This document shows, piece after piece, positions 46,032 to 54,168 of a DNA stretch of 64,000 nt. Where the stretch lies: assembly GCF_900091555.1 (NCBI RefSeq), contig NZ_FMCX01000005.1, positions 248,001-312,000 on the forward strand, read 5' to 3'. Made by a program: the position numbers and the translations under genes. The notes under the pieces are model-generated. The model was not told where the DNA came from. It saw nothing but the letters and a program-made list of their open reading frames with translations, and searched no databases. The DNA is from Micromonospora mirobrigensis (GTDB lineage: Bacteria > Actinomycetota > Actinomycetes > Mycobacteriales > Micromonosporaceae). Position 1 is the stretch's first letter, and each line of letters starts with the position of its first letter.

Positions 46032-46160
46032 ATGCCCGCCGAGACGACGAACACCGTGACCGAGTACCGCGAGCCGGCGGTCGAGGGGGAGCGGGGTGCG
46101 CTGGTGGCGGTGTTGGTGATGGTGCTGCTGGGGGTGGCGGGGATCTTCGCTGTCTCCTGA
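46032..46160 (+). CDS. Small single-span membrane protein, 42 residues
   Basis: Short gene from ATG 46032 (GAGG seven bases upstream) to TGA 46160. The first 22 residues are acidic and polar (TTNTVTEYREPAVEGERG). The rest is one hydrophobic helix (ALVAVLVMVLLGVAGIFAVS) reaching the C-terminus. A strong hairpin terminator begins 12 bases after the stop, which supports a real transcription unit. Family and function unknown. Confidence 0.65.
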   Translation: MPAETTNTVTEYREPAVEGERGALVAVLVMVLLGVAGIFAVS

Positions 46161-46171
46161 TCCGGGTACGC

Positions 46172-46208
46172 CGCGGGGCGTCCCGGCCGACGGCCGGGAC
46201 GCCCCGCG
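46172..46208. terminator. Perfect 17-bp hairpin terminator
   Basis: Arms 46172-46188 and 46192-46208 (CGCGGGGCGTCCCGGCC) with a 3-base loop. It lies between the small membrane-protein gene and the convergent pirin gene and would serve both. Confidence 0.85.
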
Positions 46209-46222
46209 TGGAACGGCTGGGC

Positions 46223-47194
46223 TCAGGAGTCGGTGTGCGGCATCCGGCCCGCCGGGACGACACCGAGCCGGCCGGCCTGGAAGTCCTCCACGGCCTGCAT
46301 GAGCTCGGCCCGGGTGTTCATCACGAACGGCCCGTAGTGCGCCACCGGCTCCCGGATGGGCTGTCCGCCCATGATGTAGAGCTCCAGCGCCGGGGTGTTG
46401 GCGTCCTGCCGCGCGTCCGCGGTGACCCGCAGCGCGTCGCCCGGGCCGTGCACCGCGAGCTGGCCGGTGTGGATCGGCCGGCGGTCGGTGCCGACCGTGC
46501 CGCGCCCGGCCAGCACGTAGACCAGCGCGTTGAAGTCGGCCCGCCAGGGCAGGCTCAGCTCGGCGCCCGGCTGCACCGTCACGTGGGTGATGGTGATCGG
46601 GGTGTGGGTCGAGCCGGGCCCCTGGTGGCCGGCGACCTCGCCGGCGATCACCCGGATCAGCGCGCCGCCGTCCGGCGTGGTGAGCAGGGCCGACTCGCGT
46701 CCCCGGATGTCCTGGTAGCGGGGCGCGATCATCTTGGCCACCTTGGGCAGGTTCACCCAGAGCTGGAGGCCGTGGAAGAGGCCACCACTGGTCACCAGGT
46801 GCTCCGGCGGCGCCTCGATGTGCAGCAGCCCGCTGCCGGCCGTCATCCACTGGGTGTCGCCGTCGGTGATGGTGCCGCCGCCGCCCTGCGAGTCCTGGTG
46901 GTCCATGATCCCGTCGATCATGTAGGTCACCGTCTCGAAGCCGCGGTGCGGGTGCCACGGGGTGCCCTTCGGCTCGCCCGGCGCGTAGTCGACCTCACCC
47001 ATCTGGTCCAGGTGGATGAACGGGTCCAGTTCGCTCATCGGCACGCCGGCGAACGCCCGGCGCACCGGGAAGCCCTCGCCCTCGTAGCCGCTGGGCGCGG
47101 TGGTGAGCCGGCGGACCGGCCGGTAGGCGGTCGACTCGTCGAGCCGGGGCAGGCGGGGCAGGACCAGGACGTCGTCCACGGTGATCGCGGGCAT
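46223..47194 (-). CDS. Pirin-family protein
   Basis: Bicupin of 323 residues. The N-terminal cupin carries the pirin metal site pattern PHRGFETVTYMIDG, HQDSQG and the IEAPPEH region; the C-terminal cupin is smaller (VYVLAGRGTVG). Pirins act as quercetinase-like dioxygenases or redox sensors; which applies here is not clear. The gene lies 10 bases after a MarR-family gene on the same strand, so the two form an operon and the regulator probably controls it. Confidence 0.88.
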   Translation of the reverse strand: MPAITVDDVLVLPRLPRLDESTAYRPVRRLTTAPSGYEGEGFPVRRAFAGVPMSELDPFIHLDQMGEVDYAPGEPKGTPWHPHRGFETVTYMIDGIMDHQDSQGGGGTITDGDTQWMTAGSGLLHIEAPPEHLVTSGGLFHGLQLWVNLPKVAKMIAPRYQDIRGRESALLTTPDGGALIRVIAGEVAGHQGPGSTHTPITITHVTVQPGAELSLPWRADFNALVYVLAGRGTVGTDRRPIHTGQLAVHGPGDALRVTADARQDANTPALELYIMGGQPIREPVAHYGPFVMNTRAELMQAVEDFQAGRLGVVPAGRMPHTDS

Positions 47195-47204
47195 TTCGAA
47201 CTCC

Positions 47205-47687
47205 TTAGCTGTCGCGGTGGGTGGCCGACGCGTCGCGGTCGGCGCGCAGGCGCCGGCCGAGCCGTTCGAAGACCCGGGTGAGGCAGGCGACCTCGGCGTC
47301 GTCGAGGTCGTCCATCAGGTGGGTGCGCACCGAGCGCAGGTGGTGCGGCGCCGCCTCGCGCAGCGCGAGCAGGCCGGCGGCGGTGAGCACGGCCTCGCTG
47401 CCCCGGCGGTCGCCCGGGCAGCTCTCCTTGGCCACCAGGCCGCGCTTTTGCATCGAGGTGATCTGGTACGTCAGGCGGCTGGGCGAGAAGACCAGCCGGC
47501 CGGCCAGCTCGCCCATCCGCAGCCGCTGGCCGGGAGTCTCGGAGAGCAGCACCAGCACGTGGTAGTCGGCGAAGCTCAGCTCGCTGTCGGCGCGCAGGTC
47601 GTCCTCCAGCTGGGTGAACAGCCGTTGGCTCGACTCGATGTACGCCCGCCAGCAGGCCATCCGTTCGGCGTCCAGGCTCTCGTTCAC
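47205..47687 (-). CDS. MarR-family transcriptional regulator
   Basis: Winged-helix repressor of 160 residues. Recognition region: MGELAGRLVFSPSRLTYQIT followed by the wing MQKRGLVAKESCPGDRRGSE, then the dimer helices. Start GTG 47687 fits family length; the longer frame is not conserved. It lies immediately upstream of pirin. AT-rich repeat words in its upstream region (47707-47783) are candidate operators, so autoregulation is likely. Ligand unknown, possibly a phenolic or redox signal by analogy. Confidence 0.87.
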   Translation of the reverse strand: MNESLDAERMACWRAYIESSQRLFTQLEDDLRADSELSFADYHVLVLLSETPGQRLRMGELAGRLVFSPSRLTYQITSMQKRGLVAKESCPGDRRGSEAVLTAAGLLALREAAPHHLRSVRTHLMDDLDDAEVACLTRVFERLGRRLRADRDASATHRDS

Positions 47688-47706
47688 GGCACCACGATAG
47701 CACTCC

Positions 47707-47783
47707 TTGAAATTTGAACAACCTCGGTCTGAGCTGTCGACCGCGGAAACGCCGCCGAGACGTGGCAAAATTCCTCAGAATTT
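47707..47783. promoter_or_regulatory. AT-rich operator candidates of the MarR-pirin operon
   Basis: Two elements stand out in GC-rich surroundings. TTGAAATTTGAA lies at 47707-47718, and the perfect inverted repeat AAATTC-CTCA-GAATTT lies at 47768-47783. Both contain the word TTTGAA or its start, and both lie within 100 bases upstream of the MarR start. Suggests autorepression with two binding sites. Confidence 0.5.
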
Positions 47784-47827
47784 GAAGCACGCGGCCGGGA
47801 AATCTGACTGCCGCCGACGCGGGCCCC

Positions 47828-48382
47828 GTGCCAGACTCCGGCACCGTGGAACCCGTCGACCTCGCCGCCCCCGGCCTGTCCCTGCGCCCCTGGCGGGTGA
47901 CGGACACCCCGGGCGTGCTCACGGCCCTCACCGACCCGGCGACCGCCCGCTGGAACCCGCAGGCGGTCACCGACGAGGCGGGAGCCGCCGAGTGGCTCCG
48001 CCGGCGGATGGACGCCGACGACGGCGCGATCTCCCTCGCCGTGACCGACACCGCCGACGGCGCCCTGCTCGGCGCCGTCTCGCTGCACCACATCCACGGC
48101 GAGGACGCGCAGGTCGGCTACTGGACCACCGCAGCGGCCCGCGGCCGGCGAGTCGCCACCCGCGCCGTCACCGTGCTCACCGGCTGGGGTTTCGACCGGC
48201 TCGGGCTGCACCGCATCGAGCTGTGCCACGCCGTACCGAACGTCGCCTCCTGCCGGGTCGCCGAGCGGGCCGGGTACGCCGCCGAAGGGGTGCTGCGCCA
48301 GTCCCACCGCTACGGCGACGGCCGACGGTACGACGAGCACCTGCACGCCCGGCTCGCCACCGACCCGCCGCCCACGCTCTAG
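47828..48382 (+). CDS. GNAT-family N-acetyltransferase (RimJ/RimL type)
   Basis: Acetyltransferase of 184 residues of the ribosomal-protein-acetylating subgroup (Acetyltransf_3). Visible: LSLRPWRVTDTPGVLTAL, AQVGYWTTAAARGRRVATRA (acetyl-CoA loop), DRLGLHRIELCHAVPNVASC and AERAGYAAEGVLR. GTG 47828 is used; GTG 47846 is an alternative. Divergent from the MarR operon. Substrate unknown. Confidence 0.82.
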   Translation: MPDSGTVEPVDLAAPGLSLRPWRVTDTPGVLTALTDPATARWNPQAVTDEAGAAEWLRRRMDADDGAISLAVTDTADGALLGAVSLHHIHGEDAQVGYWTTAAARGRRVATRAVTVLTGWGFDRLGLHRIELCHAVPNVASCRVAERAGYAAEGVLRQSHRYGDGRRYDEHLHARLATDPPPTL

Positions 48383-48392
48383 GGTCGGAGGC

Positions 48393-48980
48393 GTGGACGA
48401 TCTCGACCTGCTCGACTGGCGCGAACGCGTCGCCCGGCTCTACCTCTCCGACCTCGACCTGGCCGGCTTCCGGGCCGCCCGCGACGAGCTCTTCGCCACC
48501 CACCCGAGCAGCCCGCTGCCGCCGCCGGCCCGGGCCGGCTTCACCGGGCTGCCCTGGTTCCCGCCGAACCCGGAGGCCGTGGTCGAGGCGCCGCTGCGCC
48601 CGGCCACCGGCGAGTTGGAGATCGACACCGGCGGGCCGGACGGGGTGGTCCGCTACCGCCGGTTCGCCGTCGCCGCCACACCCTGGGGCGAGCTGACCCT
48701 CTGGTGGATCGAGGCGTACGGGGGTGGGCTGTTCGTGCCGGTCCGCGACGGCACCAGCGGACTCCAGACGTACGGCGGCGGTCGCTATCTCACCGACACC
48801 GTCAAGGGCACCTTCGGCCGGGGGCTGACCGTGCTGCCCGGCGAGCGGGTCCGGCTCGACGCCAACTACCTCTACAACCCGTCCTGCGCCTACGACGACC
48901 GGTGGGCCTGCCCTCTCGCGCCACCGGAGAACCGTCTCGACGTGCCGATCCAGGCCGGCGAGCTGGCCTGGCAGGCGTGA
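48393..48980 (+). CDS. DUF1684 domain protein
   Basis: Protein of 195 residues of the DUF1684 family. Features: DWRERVARLYLSDL, GFRAARDELFATHPSSPL, the long central beta region, GGGRYLTDTVKGTFGR and the hallmark LDANYLYNPSCAYDDRWACPLAPPEN (given here as segments LDANYLYNPSCAY and DDRWACPLAPPEN). No enzymatic role is established for the family. Starts at GTG 48393, ten bases after the GNAT gene, and is likely co-transcribed with it. Confidence 0.85.
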   Translation: MDDLDLLDWRERVARLYLSDLDLAGFRAARDELFATHPSSPLPPPARAGFTGLPWFPPNPEAVVEAPLRPATGELEIDTGGPDGVVRYRRFAVAATPWGELTLWWIEAYGGGLFVPVRDGTSGLQTYGGGRYLTDTVKGTFGRGLTVLPGERVRLDANYLYNPSCAYDDRWACPLAPPENRLDVPIQAGELAWQA

Positions 48981-48985
48981 ACGGC

Positions 48986-49020
48986 CGACGCTCCCGGCGC
49001 GAACCGCACCGGGAGCGTCG
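48986..49020. terminator. Hairpin terminator after the DUF1684 gene
   Basis: Perfect 12-bp stem CGACGCTCCCGG (48986-48997 with 49009-49020) and an 11-base loop, lying between convergent genes ending at 48980 and 49033. Confidence 0.8.
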
Positions 49021-49032
49021 AACGGGTGGGCC

Positions 49033-49620
49033 TCAGCGGGCCGTCGCGCCGGTGGGCGTCAGGTGCATCCGTCCCAGCAGCTGCCGCGCCCGGTCGGCCA
49101 GGTCGGTCTCCACGGTCACCGCGTACTGGCCGGCGCGCAGCGAGCTGGCCGAGGTGAAGTCGCGCCGGCCACCCGTCATCGCGTGCGCCACCGCCCCGAA
49201 CACCGCGCCCCAGATGGCGCCGATCACCAACCCGACCAGGATCACCGCGATCCAGTTGCCGGCGGTGAAGATGCCGAACAGCAGGCCGATGAAGAGGCCG
49301 AACCAGGCGCCCGTACCGGCGCCCACGGCCGCCGCCCGGCCCGTGTTCATCCGCCCCAGCACCGTCTCCACCAGCGTCAGGTTCGTGCCGACGATCGAGG
49401 TCCGCTCCACCGGGAACCGGTTGTCGGCCAGATAGTCGACCACCCGCTGCGCGGACGGATAGTCCGGGTACGAGCCGATCGTCACGGTCGGCGTTGCGCC
49501 CTGCGGACCGTGGCCGTCACCACCGGGCGGTTCCGGCCGGCCGGCCGGACCGGGCGGCATGTTGTCCCCACCGGGCATTCCGGGTTGCCAGGCGGCGGTC
49601 GGTGTCGAAGGTCTGGTCAT
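49033..49620 (-). CDS. General-stress protein 17M-like membrane protein (YflT/DUF1269-like)
   Basis: Protein of 195 residues. A Pro/Gly-rich N-terminus (about 1-45) precedes a YflT-type alpha/beta domain (VTIGSYPDYPSAQRVVDYLA, then FPVERTSIVGTNLTLVE). A glycine-zipper hydrophobic hairpin follows (about 97-150), then a second alpha/beta strand-helix (AGQYAVTVETDLADRARQLL). ATG 49620 is chosen because GGAGG then has a 6-base spacer. Such proteins are stress-induced in other actinobacteria; regulation by the SigB-type factor encoded at 42377 is plausible but unproven. Confidence 0.75.
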   Translation of the reverse strand: MTRPSTPTAAWQPGMPGGDNMPPGPAGRPEPPGGDGHGPQGATPTVTIGSYPDYPSAQRVVDYLADNRFPVERTSIVGTNLTLVETVLGRMNTGRAAAVGAGTGAWFGLFIGLLFGIFTAGNWIAVILVGLVIGAIWGAVFGAVAHAMTGGRRDFTSASSLRAGQYAVTVETDLADRARQLLGRMHLTPTGATAR

Positions 49621-49742
49621 CAGCATCCTCCTTCGTCGACGCCTCGCGTTCCCGGCCCGACGACCGGTAACCCGCCCGGCCCCGGCCGATCCCGCCGGCC
49701 CGGGGGAGGAATGCGGCCGACGCGACCGGGGTAACCCGCCCC

Positions 49743-51584
49743 GTGCAGAGCGGACGGATCAGCGAGCACGGCTTCCTGGCCGACGGCCGCAGCGCGGCCC
49801 TGGTCGACCGGGCCGGCGCGGTGAACTGGTGGTGCCCGGCCCGGTTCGACGGGCCGTCGGTCTTCGGCCGGCTGCTCGGCGACGACGGTGGGCACTGGTC
49901 GATCCGGCCCGAGGGCGACTTCACCAGCGAACGGTCGTACCTGGACGACACGCTGGTGCTGCGTACGGTGTTCCACACCCCGCATGGATCCGTCGCGGTC
50001 ACCGACGCGCTCGGGCTTGAGCCCGGTGCCCGGGGTCACGACATCGGGCGGCGCTCACCGGGCGTACTGGCCCGGCTGGTGGAGGGGCTCTCCGGGGAGG
50101 TACCGATGCGGCTGGACTATCGGCCGCGCTTCGAGTACGGGCGGGTCACCGCGTACCTCACCGAGAGCGACGGTCTGGTCTGGGCCGTCGCCGGGGCGGA
50201 CCGGCTCGCCCTGCGCGGCGCCGTGCCGTTGGAATACGGCGTGGGGGAGGCGAGCGCCCGGTTCACCGCGCGGGCCGGGCAGCCGTACGGCTTCACCCTC
50301 GGCTACGCGGCCACCTTCGGCGACGCCGAGCCGGTGGCGCCCAACGCCGAGAAGGTGGTCGCCGAGACGGTCGCCGGCTGGCGGTCCTGGGCCGGCCTGC
50401 ACGACTACCAGGGGCTCTACCGGGACGAGGTGCGGCGCAGCGCCATGGTGGTGCAGGGGATGACCTACGGGCCCAGCGGCGCGATCGTCGCCGCCGCCAC
50501 CACCTCGCTCCCCGAGGAGATCGGTGGCGACCGCAATTACGACTACCGCTTCGTCTGGGTCCGCGACTTCTGCCTGACCCTCCAGGCGCTCTGGCTGGCG
50601 GCCTGCCCCGACGAGGCGAACCGGCAGTTCTCCTGGGTGTCCCGGGCGATGGGCCGGATCGGCGAGGACCCGGTGCCCATCATGTACGGCGTCCAGGGCG
50701 AACGGGACCTCACCGAGCACGCCCTCGGTCACCTGCCCGGGTACGACGACAGCCGGCCGGTCCTGGTCGGCAACGACGCGTGGAAGCAGCGGCAGACCGA
50801 CGTGCTCGGCGAGATCCTCGACGCGGCCTGGCTGATGCGGCACTACCTGGACCCGATGGCCCCGGAGGTCCGCCAGCTGTTGCGTGACCTCGCCGACCAG
50901 GCGACCACCGACTGGCGCCGCCCCGACGCCGGCATGTGGGAGGCGCGCGACGCCGAGCGGCACTACGTCTCCTCCAAGGTGCAGTGCTGGACGGCGCTGG
51001 ACCGGGCGGTGCGGTTCGGTGCGCGGATCGGCGATCCGGCCGACGTCGCCCGCTGGGCCGCGGCCCGGGACGAGCTCCGCGCGGCGGTGCTGACCCGGGG
51101 CTGGAACGAGCGGCTCGGGGCGTACACCGGGGCGTTCGACTCCGACGACCTGGACGCCTCGGTGCTGCTGATGCCGCTGGTGGGCTTCCTGCCGGCGACG
51201 GACCCGCGGATGCGCGCGACCATGGACCTGATCGAGCAACGGCTCGGCCACGACGGCCTGCTGCGCCGCTGGGACACCGACCCGGCGGGGTTCGTCATCT
51301 GCTCGTTCTGGCTGGCCGGCTGCCTCGCCGAGGCCGGCGAGGTGCACCGGGCCGCCGAACTCTTCGAGCAGCTCGCCGCCCGGGTCAACGACCTGGGCCT
51401 CTTCGCCGAGCAGATCGACCCGGTCAGCGGGGAACAGCTCGGCAACTTCCCGCAGGCCTTCTCGCACATCGGACTGATCAACACCGCCGGCCGGATCACC
51501 GACGCGCTCGCCCGGTCGGCCGCGACGTCCACCGCACCCGCCGTGCCGACCGGCGCGGCGTCGAGGGAGGGAGCACGGCGATGA
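49743..51584 (+). CDS. Glycoside hydrolase family 15 protein (glucoamylase/trehalase-like)
   Basis: Cytoplasmic GH15 enzyme of 613 residues without a signal peptide, hydrolysing alpha-glucosidic bonds; actinobacterial members of this form include trehalases. The N-terminal beta domain (1-230, ISEHGFLADGRSAALVDRAG, VNWWCPARFDGPSVFGRLL) precedes an (alpha/alpha)6 barrel. Markers: DRNYDYRFVWVRDFCLTLQAL, the candidate acid Glu in GMWEARDAERHYVSSKVQCW, and LFAEQIDPVSGEQLGNFPQAFSHI (segments LFAEQIDP and LGNFPQAFSHI). It starts at GTG 49743 and overlaps the SDR gene by ATGA. Confidence 0.87.
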   Translation: MQSGRISEHGFLADGRSAALVDRAGAVNWWCPARFDGPSVFGRLLGDDGGHWSIRPEGDFTSERSYLDDTLVLRTVFHTPHGSVAVTDALGLEPGARGHDIGRRSPGVLARLVEGLSGEVPMRLDYRPRFEYGRVTAYLTESDGLVWAVAGADRLALRGAVPLEYGVGEASARFTARAGQPYGFTLGYAATFGDAEPVAPNAEKVVAETVAGWRSWAGLHDYQGLYRDEVRRSAMVVQGMTYGPSGAIVAAATTSLPEEIGGDRNYDYRFVWVRDFCLTLQALWLAACPDEANRQFSWVSRAMGRIGEDPVPIMYGVQGERDLTEHALGHLPGYDDSRPVLVGNDAWKQRQTDVLGEILDAAWLMRHYLDPMAPEVRQLLRDLADQATTDWRRPDAGMWEARDAERHYVSSKVQCWTALDRAVRFGARIGDPADVARWAAARDELRAAVLTRGWNERLGAYTGAFDSDDLDASVLLMPLVGFLPATDPRMRATMDLIEQRLGHDGLLRRWDTDPAGFVICSFWLAGCLAEAGEVHRAAELFEQLAARVNDLGLFAEQIDPVSGEQLGNFPQAFSHIGLINTAGRITDALARSAATSTAPAVPTGAASREGARR

Positions 51585-52360
51585 CCGGACGACTGGACGG
51601 CAAGAAGGCCCTGATCACCGGATCGGACTCGGGTATCGGGCAGGCCACCGCGATCGAGTTCGGCCGGGAGGGCGCCGACGTCGTGGTGCACTACCTGCAC
51701 GACCACGCCGGGGCCAACCACACGAAGGCCGAGATCGAACGGGCCGGACGGCGGGCGGTGGTGGTGCAGGGGGACATCAGCGTCGAGCACCAGGTGGACG
51801 CGATGTTCGACGAGGCGCTGGCGGAGTTCGGGACGCTGGACATCCTGATGAACGACGCCGGGGTGGACGCGTCCGGCATCCCCGTGGCCGACCTGGACAC
51901 CGAGACCTGGGACCGGTGCATCCGGACCAACCTCTACGGCATGTTCTTCTGCTCCCGCCGGTTCGTCCGGCACCGCAGGGACGCGGGCGGCGGCGGTCGG
52001 ATCATCAACATCACCTCCGTCCACCAGGAGGTGGCCCGGGCCGGCGGCGCCGACTACGACGCCAGCAAGGGCGGCATGCTGGAGCTGGCCAAGAGCCTCG
52101 CGCTGGAGGTGGCGCCGATGCGGATGAACGTCAACAACATCGGCCCCGGGATGGTGCTCACGCCGTTCAACCAGGAGGCCATCGACAACCCGGACTACCT
52201 GCACGAGCAGGTGCAGAGCATCCCGTGGAAGCGGGCCGCCGAGCCGGGGGAGATCGCCAAGCTCGCCGTCTTCCTGGCCAGCGACGACGCCGACTACGTG
52301 ACCGGCTCGACCTACTTCATGGACGGCGGGCTGATGCAGAACCAGGGCCAGGGGGCCTGA
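51581..52360 (+). CDS. Short-chain dehydrogenase/reductase (glucose 1-dehydrogenase-like)
   Basis: Rossmann-fold oxidoreductase of 259 residues. Cofactor motif TGSDSGIGQATA near 12-23, the NDAG motif (a variant of NNAG), catalytic Ser in IINITSVHQE and the YxxxK pair in ADYDASKGGML. The C-terminus TGSTYFMDGGLMQNQGQG matches the glucose 1-dehydrogenase group. The ATG overlaps the stop of the GH15 gene, so hydrolysis of a glucoside and oxidation of the released sugar may be coupled; this is inference. Confidence 0.88.
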   Translation: MTGRLDGKKALITGSDSGIGQATAIEFGREGADVVVHYLHDHAGANHTKAEIERAGRRAVVVQGDISVEHQVDAMFDEALAEFGTLDILMNDAGVDASGIPVADLDTETWDRCIRTNLYGMFFCSRRFVRHRRDAGGGGRIINITSVHQEVARAGGADYDASKGGMLELAKSLALEVAPMRMNVNNIGPGMVLTPFNQEAIDNPDYLHEQVQSIPWKRAAEPGEIAKLAVFLASDDADYVTGSTYFMDGGLMQNQGQGA

Positions 52361-52407
52361 GCGCGCCACGCCGGGCGGCCGAGCGCGCCGCCCGGCACGA
52401 TGGGGGC

Positions 52408-52917
52408 ATGCGTCTCGTCGTCACCGCCGACACCCACGTCCCGAAGCGGGCCCGGGACCTGCCCGAACCGCTCTGGGCCGCGATCGACGCCGCCGACGTC
52501 GTCCTGCACGCCGGGGACTGGGTGGACGAGACGCTGCTGGACGCGGTGCAGGCCCGCGCCCGCCGGCTGGTCGGGGTGTACGGCAACAACGACGGCCCGC
52601 CGCTGCGCGCCCGGCTGCCCGAGGTGGCCCGGGTCGAGCTGGCCGGGCTCCGCGTCGCCGTCGTGCACGAGACCGGCCCGAAGCAGCGCCGTGAGGAACG
52701 CTGCGCAGCCCGGTTCCCCGACTGCGACCTGCTGGTCTTCGGCCACTCCCACATCCCGTGGGACAGCGTCGCCCCGGACGGCCTGCGGCTGCTCAACCCC
52801 GGGTCGCCCACCGACCGGCGAGCTCAGCCGTACGCTACGTACCTGACCGCGCGGGTGGCGGCGGGGCGGCTCGACGAGGTCGAGCTGCACCGCCTGCCCC
52901 CGCGTGGCGGTCACTGA
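52408..52917 (+). CDS. YfcE/MJ0936-family metallophosphoesterase
   Basis: Calcineurin-fold phosphoesterase of 169 residues. Metal ligands: VVTADTHVP (Asp and His), VVLHAGDWVDE (Asp), GVYGNNDGPPL (GNND), VVHETGP and VFGHSHIPWD (GHSH), and a final LLNPGSPTDRR. Family members cleave phosphodiesters with Mn2+; natural substrate unknown. Its last 7 bases overlap the convergent DUF3072 gene. Confidence 0.88.
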   Translation: MRLVVTADTHVPKRARDLPEPLWAAIDAADVVLHAGDWVDETLLDAVQARARRLVGVYGNNDGPPLRARLPEVARVELAGLRVAVVHETGPKQRREERCAARFPDCDLLVFGHSHIPWDSVAPDGLRLLNPGSPTDRRAQPYATYLTARVAAGRLDEVELHRLPPRGGH

Positions 52918-53126
52918 CCGCGGCCGGTCTCCGCCTGGAGCTCGTCGATCCGCTTCGAGGCCTCGGCCTTGGTCAGGTCGTCCGGCACCTCGGCGCCGGC
53001 CTCCTGGGCCAGGGTGTGCAGGTACGACTCCTGGGCGGCGGTCGGCGGCTCCTCACCGGTGACCCACTCGTCGGGGTCCTTGATGGCGCCCTGCGGATTG
53101 GCGTTGTTGCGGTTGGCGTCGGTCAT
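52911..53126 (-). CDS. DUF3072 domain protein
   Basis: Small soluble protein of 71 residues that is essentially one DUF3072 domain: AIKDPDEWVTGEEPPTAAQE, then SYLHTLAQEAGAEVP and DDLTKAEASKRIDELQ. The helical end resembles SAP/HeH-like nucleic-acid-binding folds. ATG 53126 is preferred to ATG 53129 for ribosome-site spacing (AGAGGA). Function unknown. Confidence 0.85.
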   Translation of the reverse strand: MTDANRNNANPQGAIKDPDEWVTGEEPPTAAQESYLHTLAQEAGAEVPDDLTKAEASKRIDELQAETGRGQ

Positions 53127-53209
53127 CATCAGTCCTCTCCTCGAACACCTGTGCCAGTACCCCGGTGGTGTCGGCTTCATTCCGCCCCGACGCCGCATAC
53201 GATCACCTG

Positions 53210-54163
53210 ATGGACTCGGGTGTGGTGGTGGTCGGCGCCGGGATCGCCGGGGTGGCGTGCGCGGTGGAGCTGACGCGGGCCGGGGTGCCGGTGGAGATCC
53301 GCGAACGCGGACGGGTCGCCGGCGGCCGGATGGCCAGCAAGCGCTTCGACGGGCGCCCCGCCGATCTCGGCGCCGCCTACTTCACCGTCGACGATCCCGA
53401 CTTCGCCGAGGTCGCAGGGGAGTGGCGGACGGCCGGGCTGGCCCGGGAGTGGACCGACACCTTCGTCGCGTACGACCGTCAGGGCCGGCGGGAACGCCCC
53501 GGTCCGATGCGCTGGGCGGCCCCCGGCGGCCTGCGCTCCCTGGTCGAACACCTGGCCCGGGACCTGCCGCTCACCGTGGACCGGCTGGTGCTCGGGGTGG
53601 AGCCCGGCCCGGTCGTCGACGGTCGACCGTGCGCCGCGGTGGCGCTGGCGATGCCCGGCCCGCAGGCGGCCCTGTTGCTCGATCCGGCGCTGGCCGAGGC
53701 GACCCGGGCGGTGCAGGACCAGCAGTGGACGGCCGCGCTCACCGGGGTGTTGCGCTTCCCCGGGCGACGGTGGGCCGACTTCCGGGGCGCCTTCGTCAAC
53801 GACCACCCGGTGCTCGCCGTGGTCTGCGACGACGGCGACCGGCGCGGGGACGCCGCCCCGGTGCTGGTCGCGCACACCACCCCGGAGTTCGCCGCCCCGC
53901 ACCTGGCCCAGCCGAGCGCCGCCGGGCCGGCCATCGAGGAGGCGGTCCGGGACCTGCTCGGGCTCGCCCAGCCGGCCGAGCTGGTGCACGTGCACCGCTG
54001 GACGTACGCAAAGCCGGCGTCGACCGCCGAGGGGACTTTTCACCTGGACGCCGACGGCATCGGGTTGGCCGGGGACGCCTTCGGCGGCAAGCCCCGGGTG
54101 CAGACCGCCTGGCGCTCCGGCCGGGACCTGGGACGCGCCCTGGCCGCCCGGCTCACCGCCTGA
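53210..54163 (+). CDS. FAD-dependent oxidoreductase, renalase-like
   Basis: Amine-oxidase-fold flavoprotein of 317 residues. The dinucleotide-binding motif VVVVGAGIAGVACAVEL is at 5-21, followed by the second FAD motif GRVAGGRMASKRFDG, ADLGAAYFTVDD, and a C-terminal GIGLAGDAFGGKPRVQTAWRSG that closes the flavin site. Layout matches bacterial renalase-type enzymes that oxidise abnormal NAD(P)H isomers. Exact substrate unproven. Ends 5 bases before the stop of the convergent antiporter gene. Confidence 0.85.
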   Translation: MDSGVVVVGAGIAGVACAVELTRAGVPVEIRERGRVAGGRMASKRFDGRPADLGAAYFTVDDPDFAEVAGEWRTAGLAREWTDTFVAYDRQGRRERPGPMRWAAPGGLRSLVEHLARDLPLTVDRLVLGVEPGPVVDGRPCAAVALAMPGPQAALLLDPALAEATRAVQDQQWTAALTGVLRFPGRRWADFRGAFVNDHPVLAVVCDDGDRRGDAAPVLVAHTTPEFAAPHLAQPSAAGPAIEEAVRDLLGLAQPAELVHVHRWTYAKPASTAEGTFHLDADGIGLAGDAFGGKPRVQTAWRSGRDLGRALAARLTA

Positions 54164-54168
54164 CCCGC

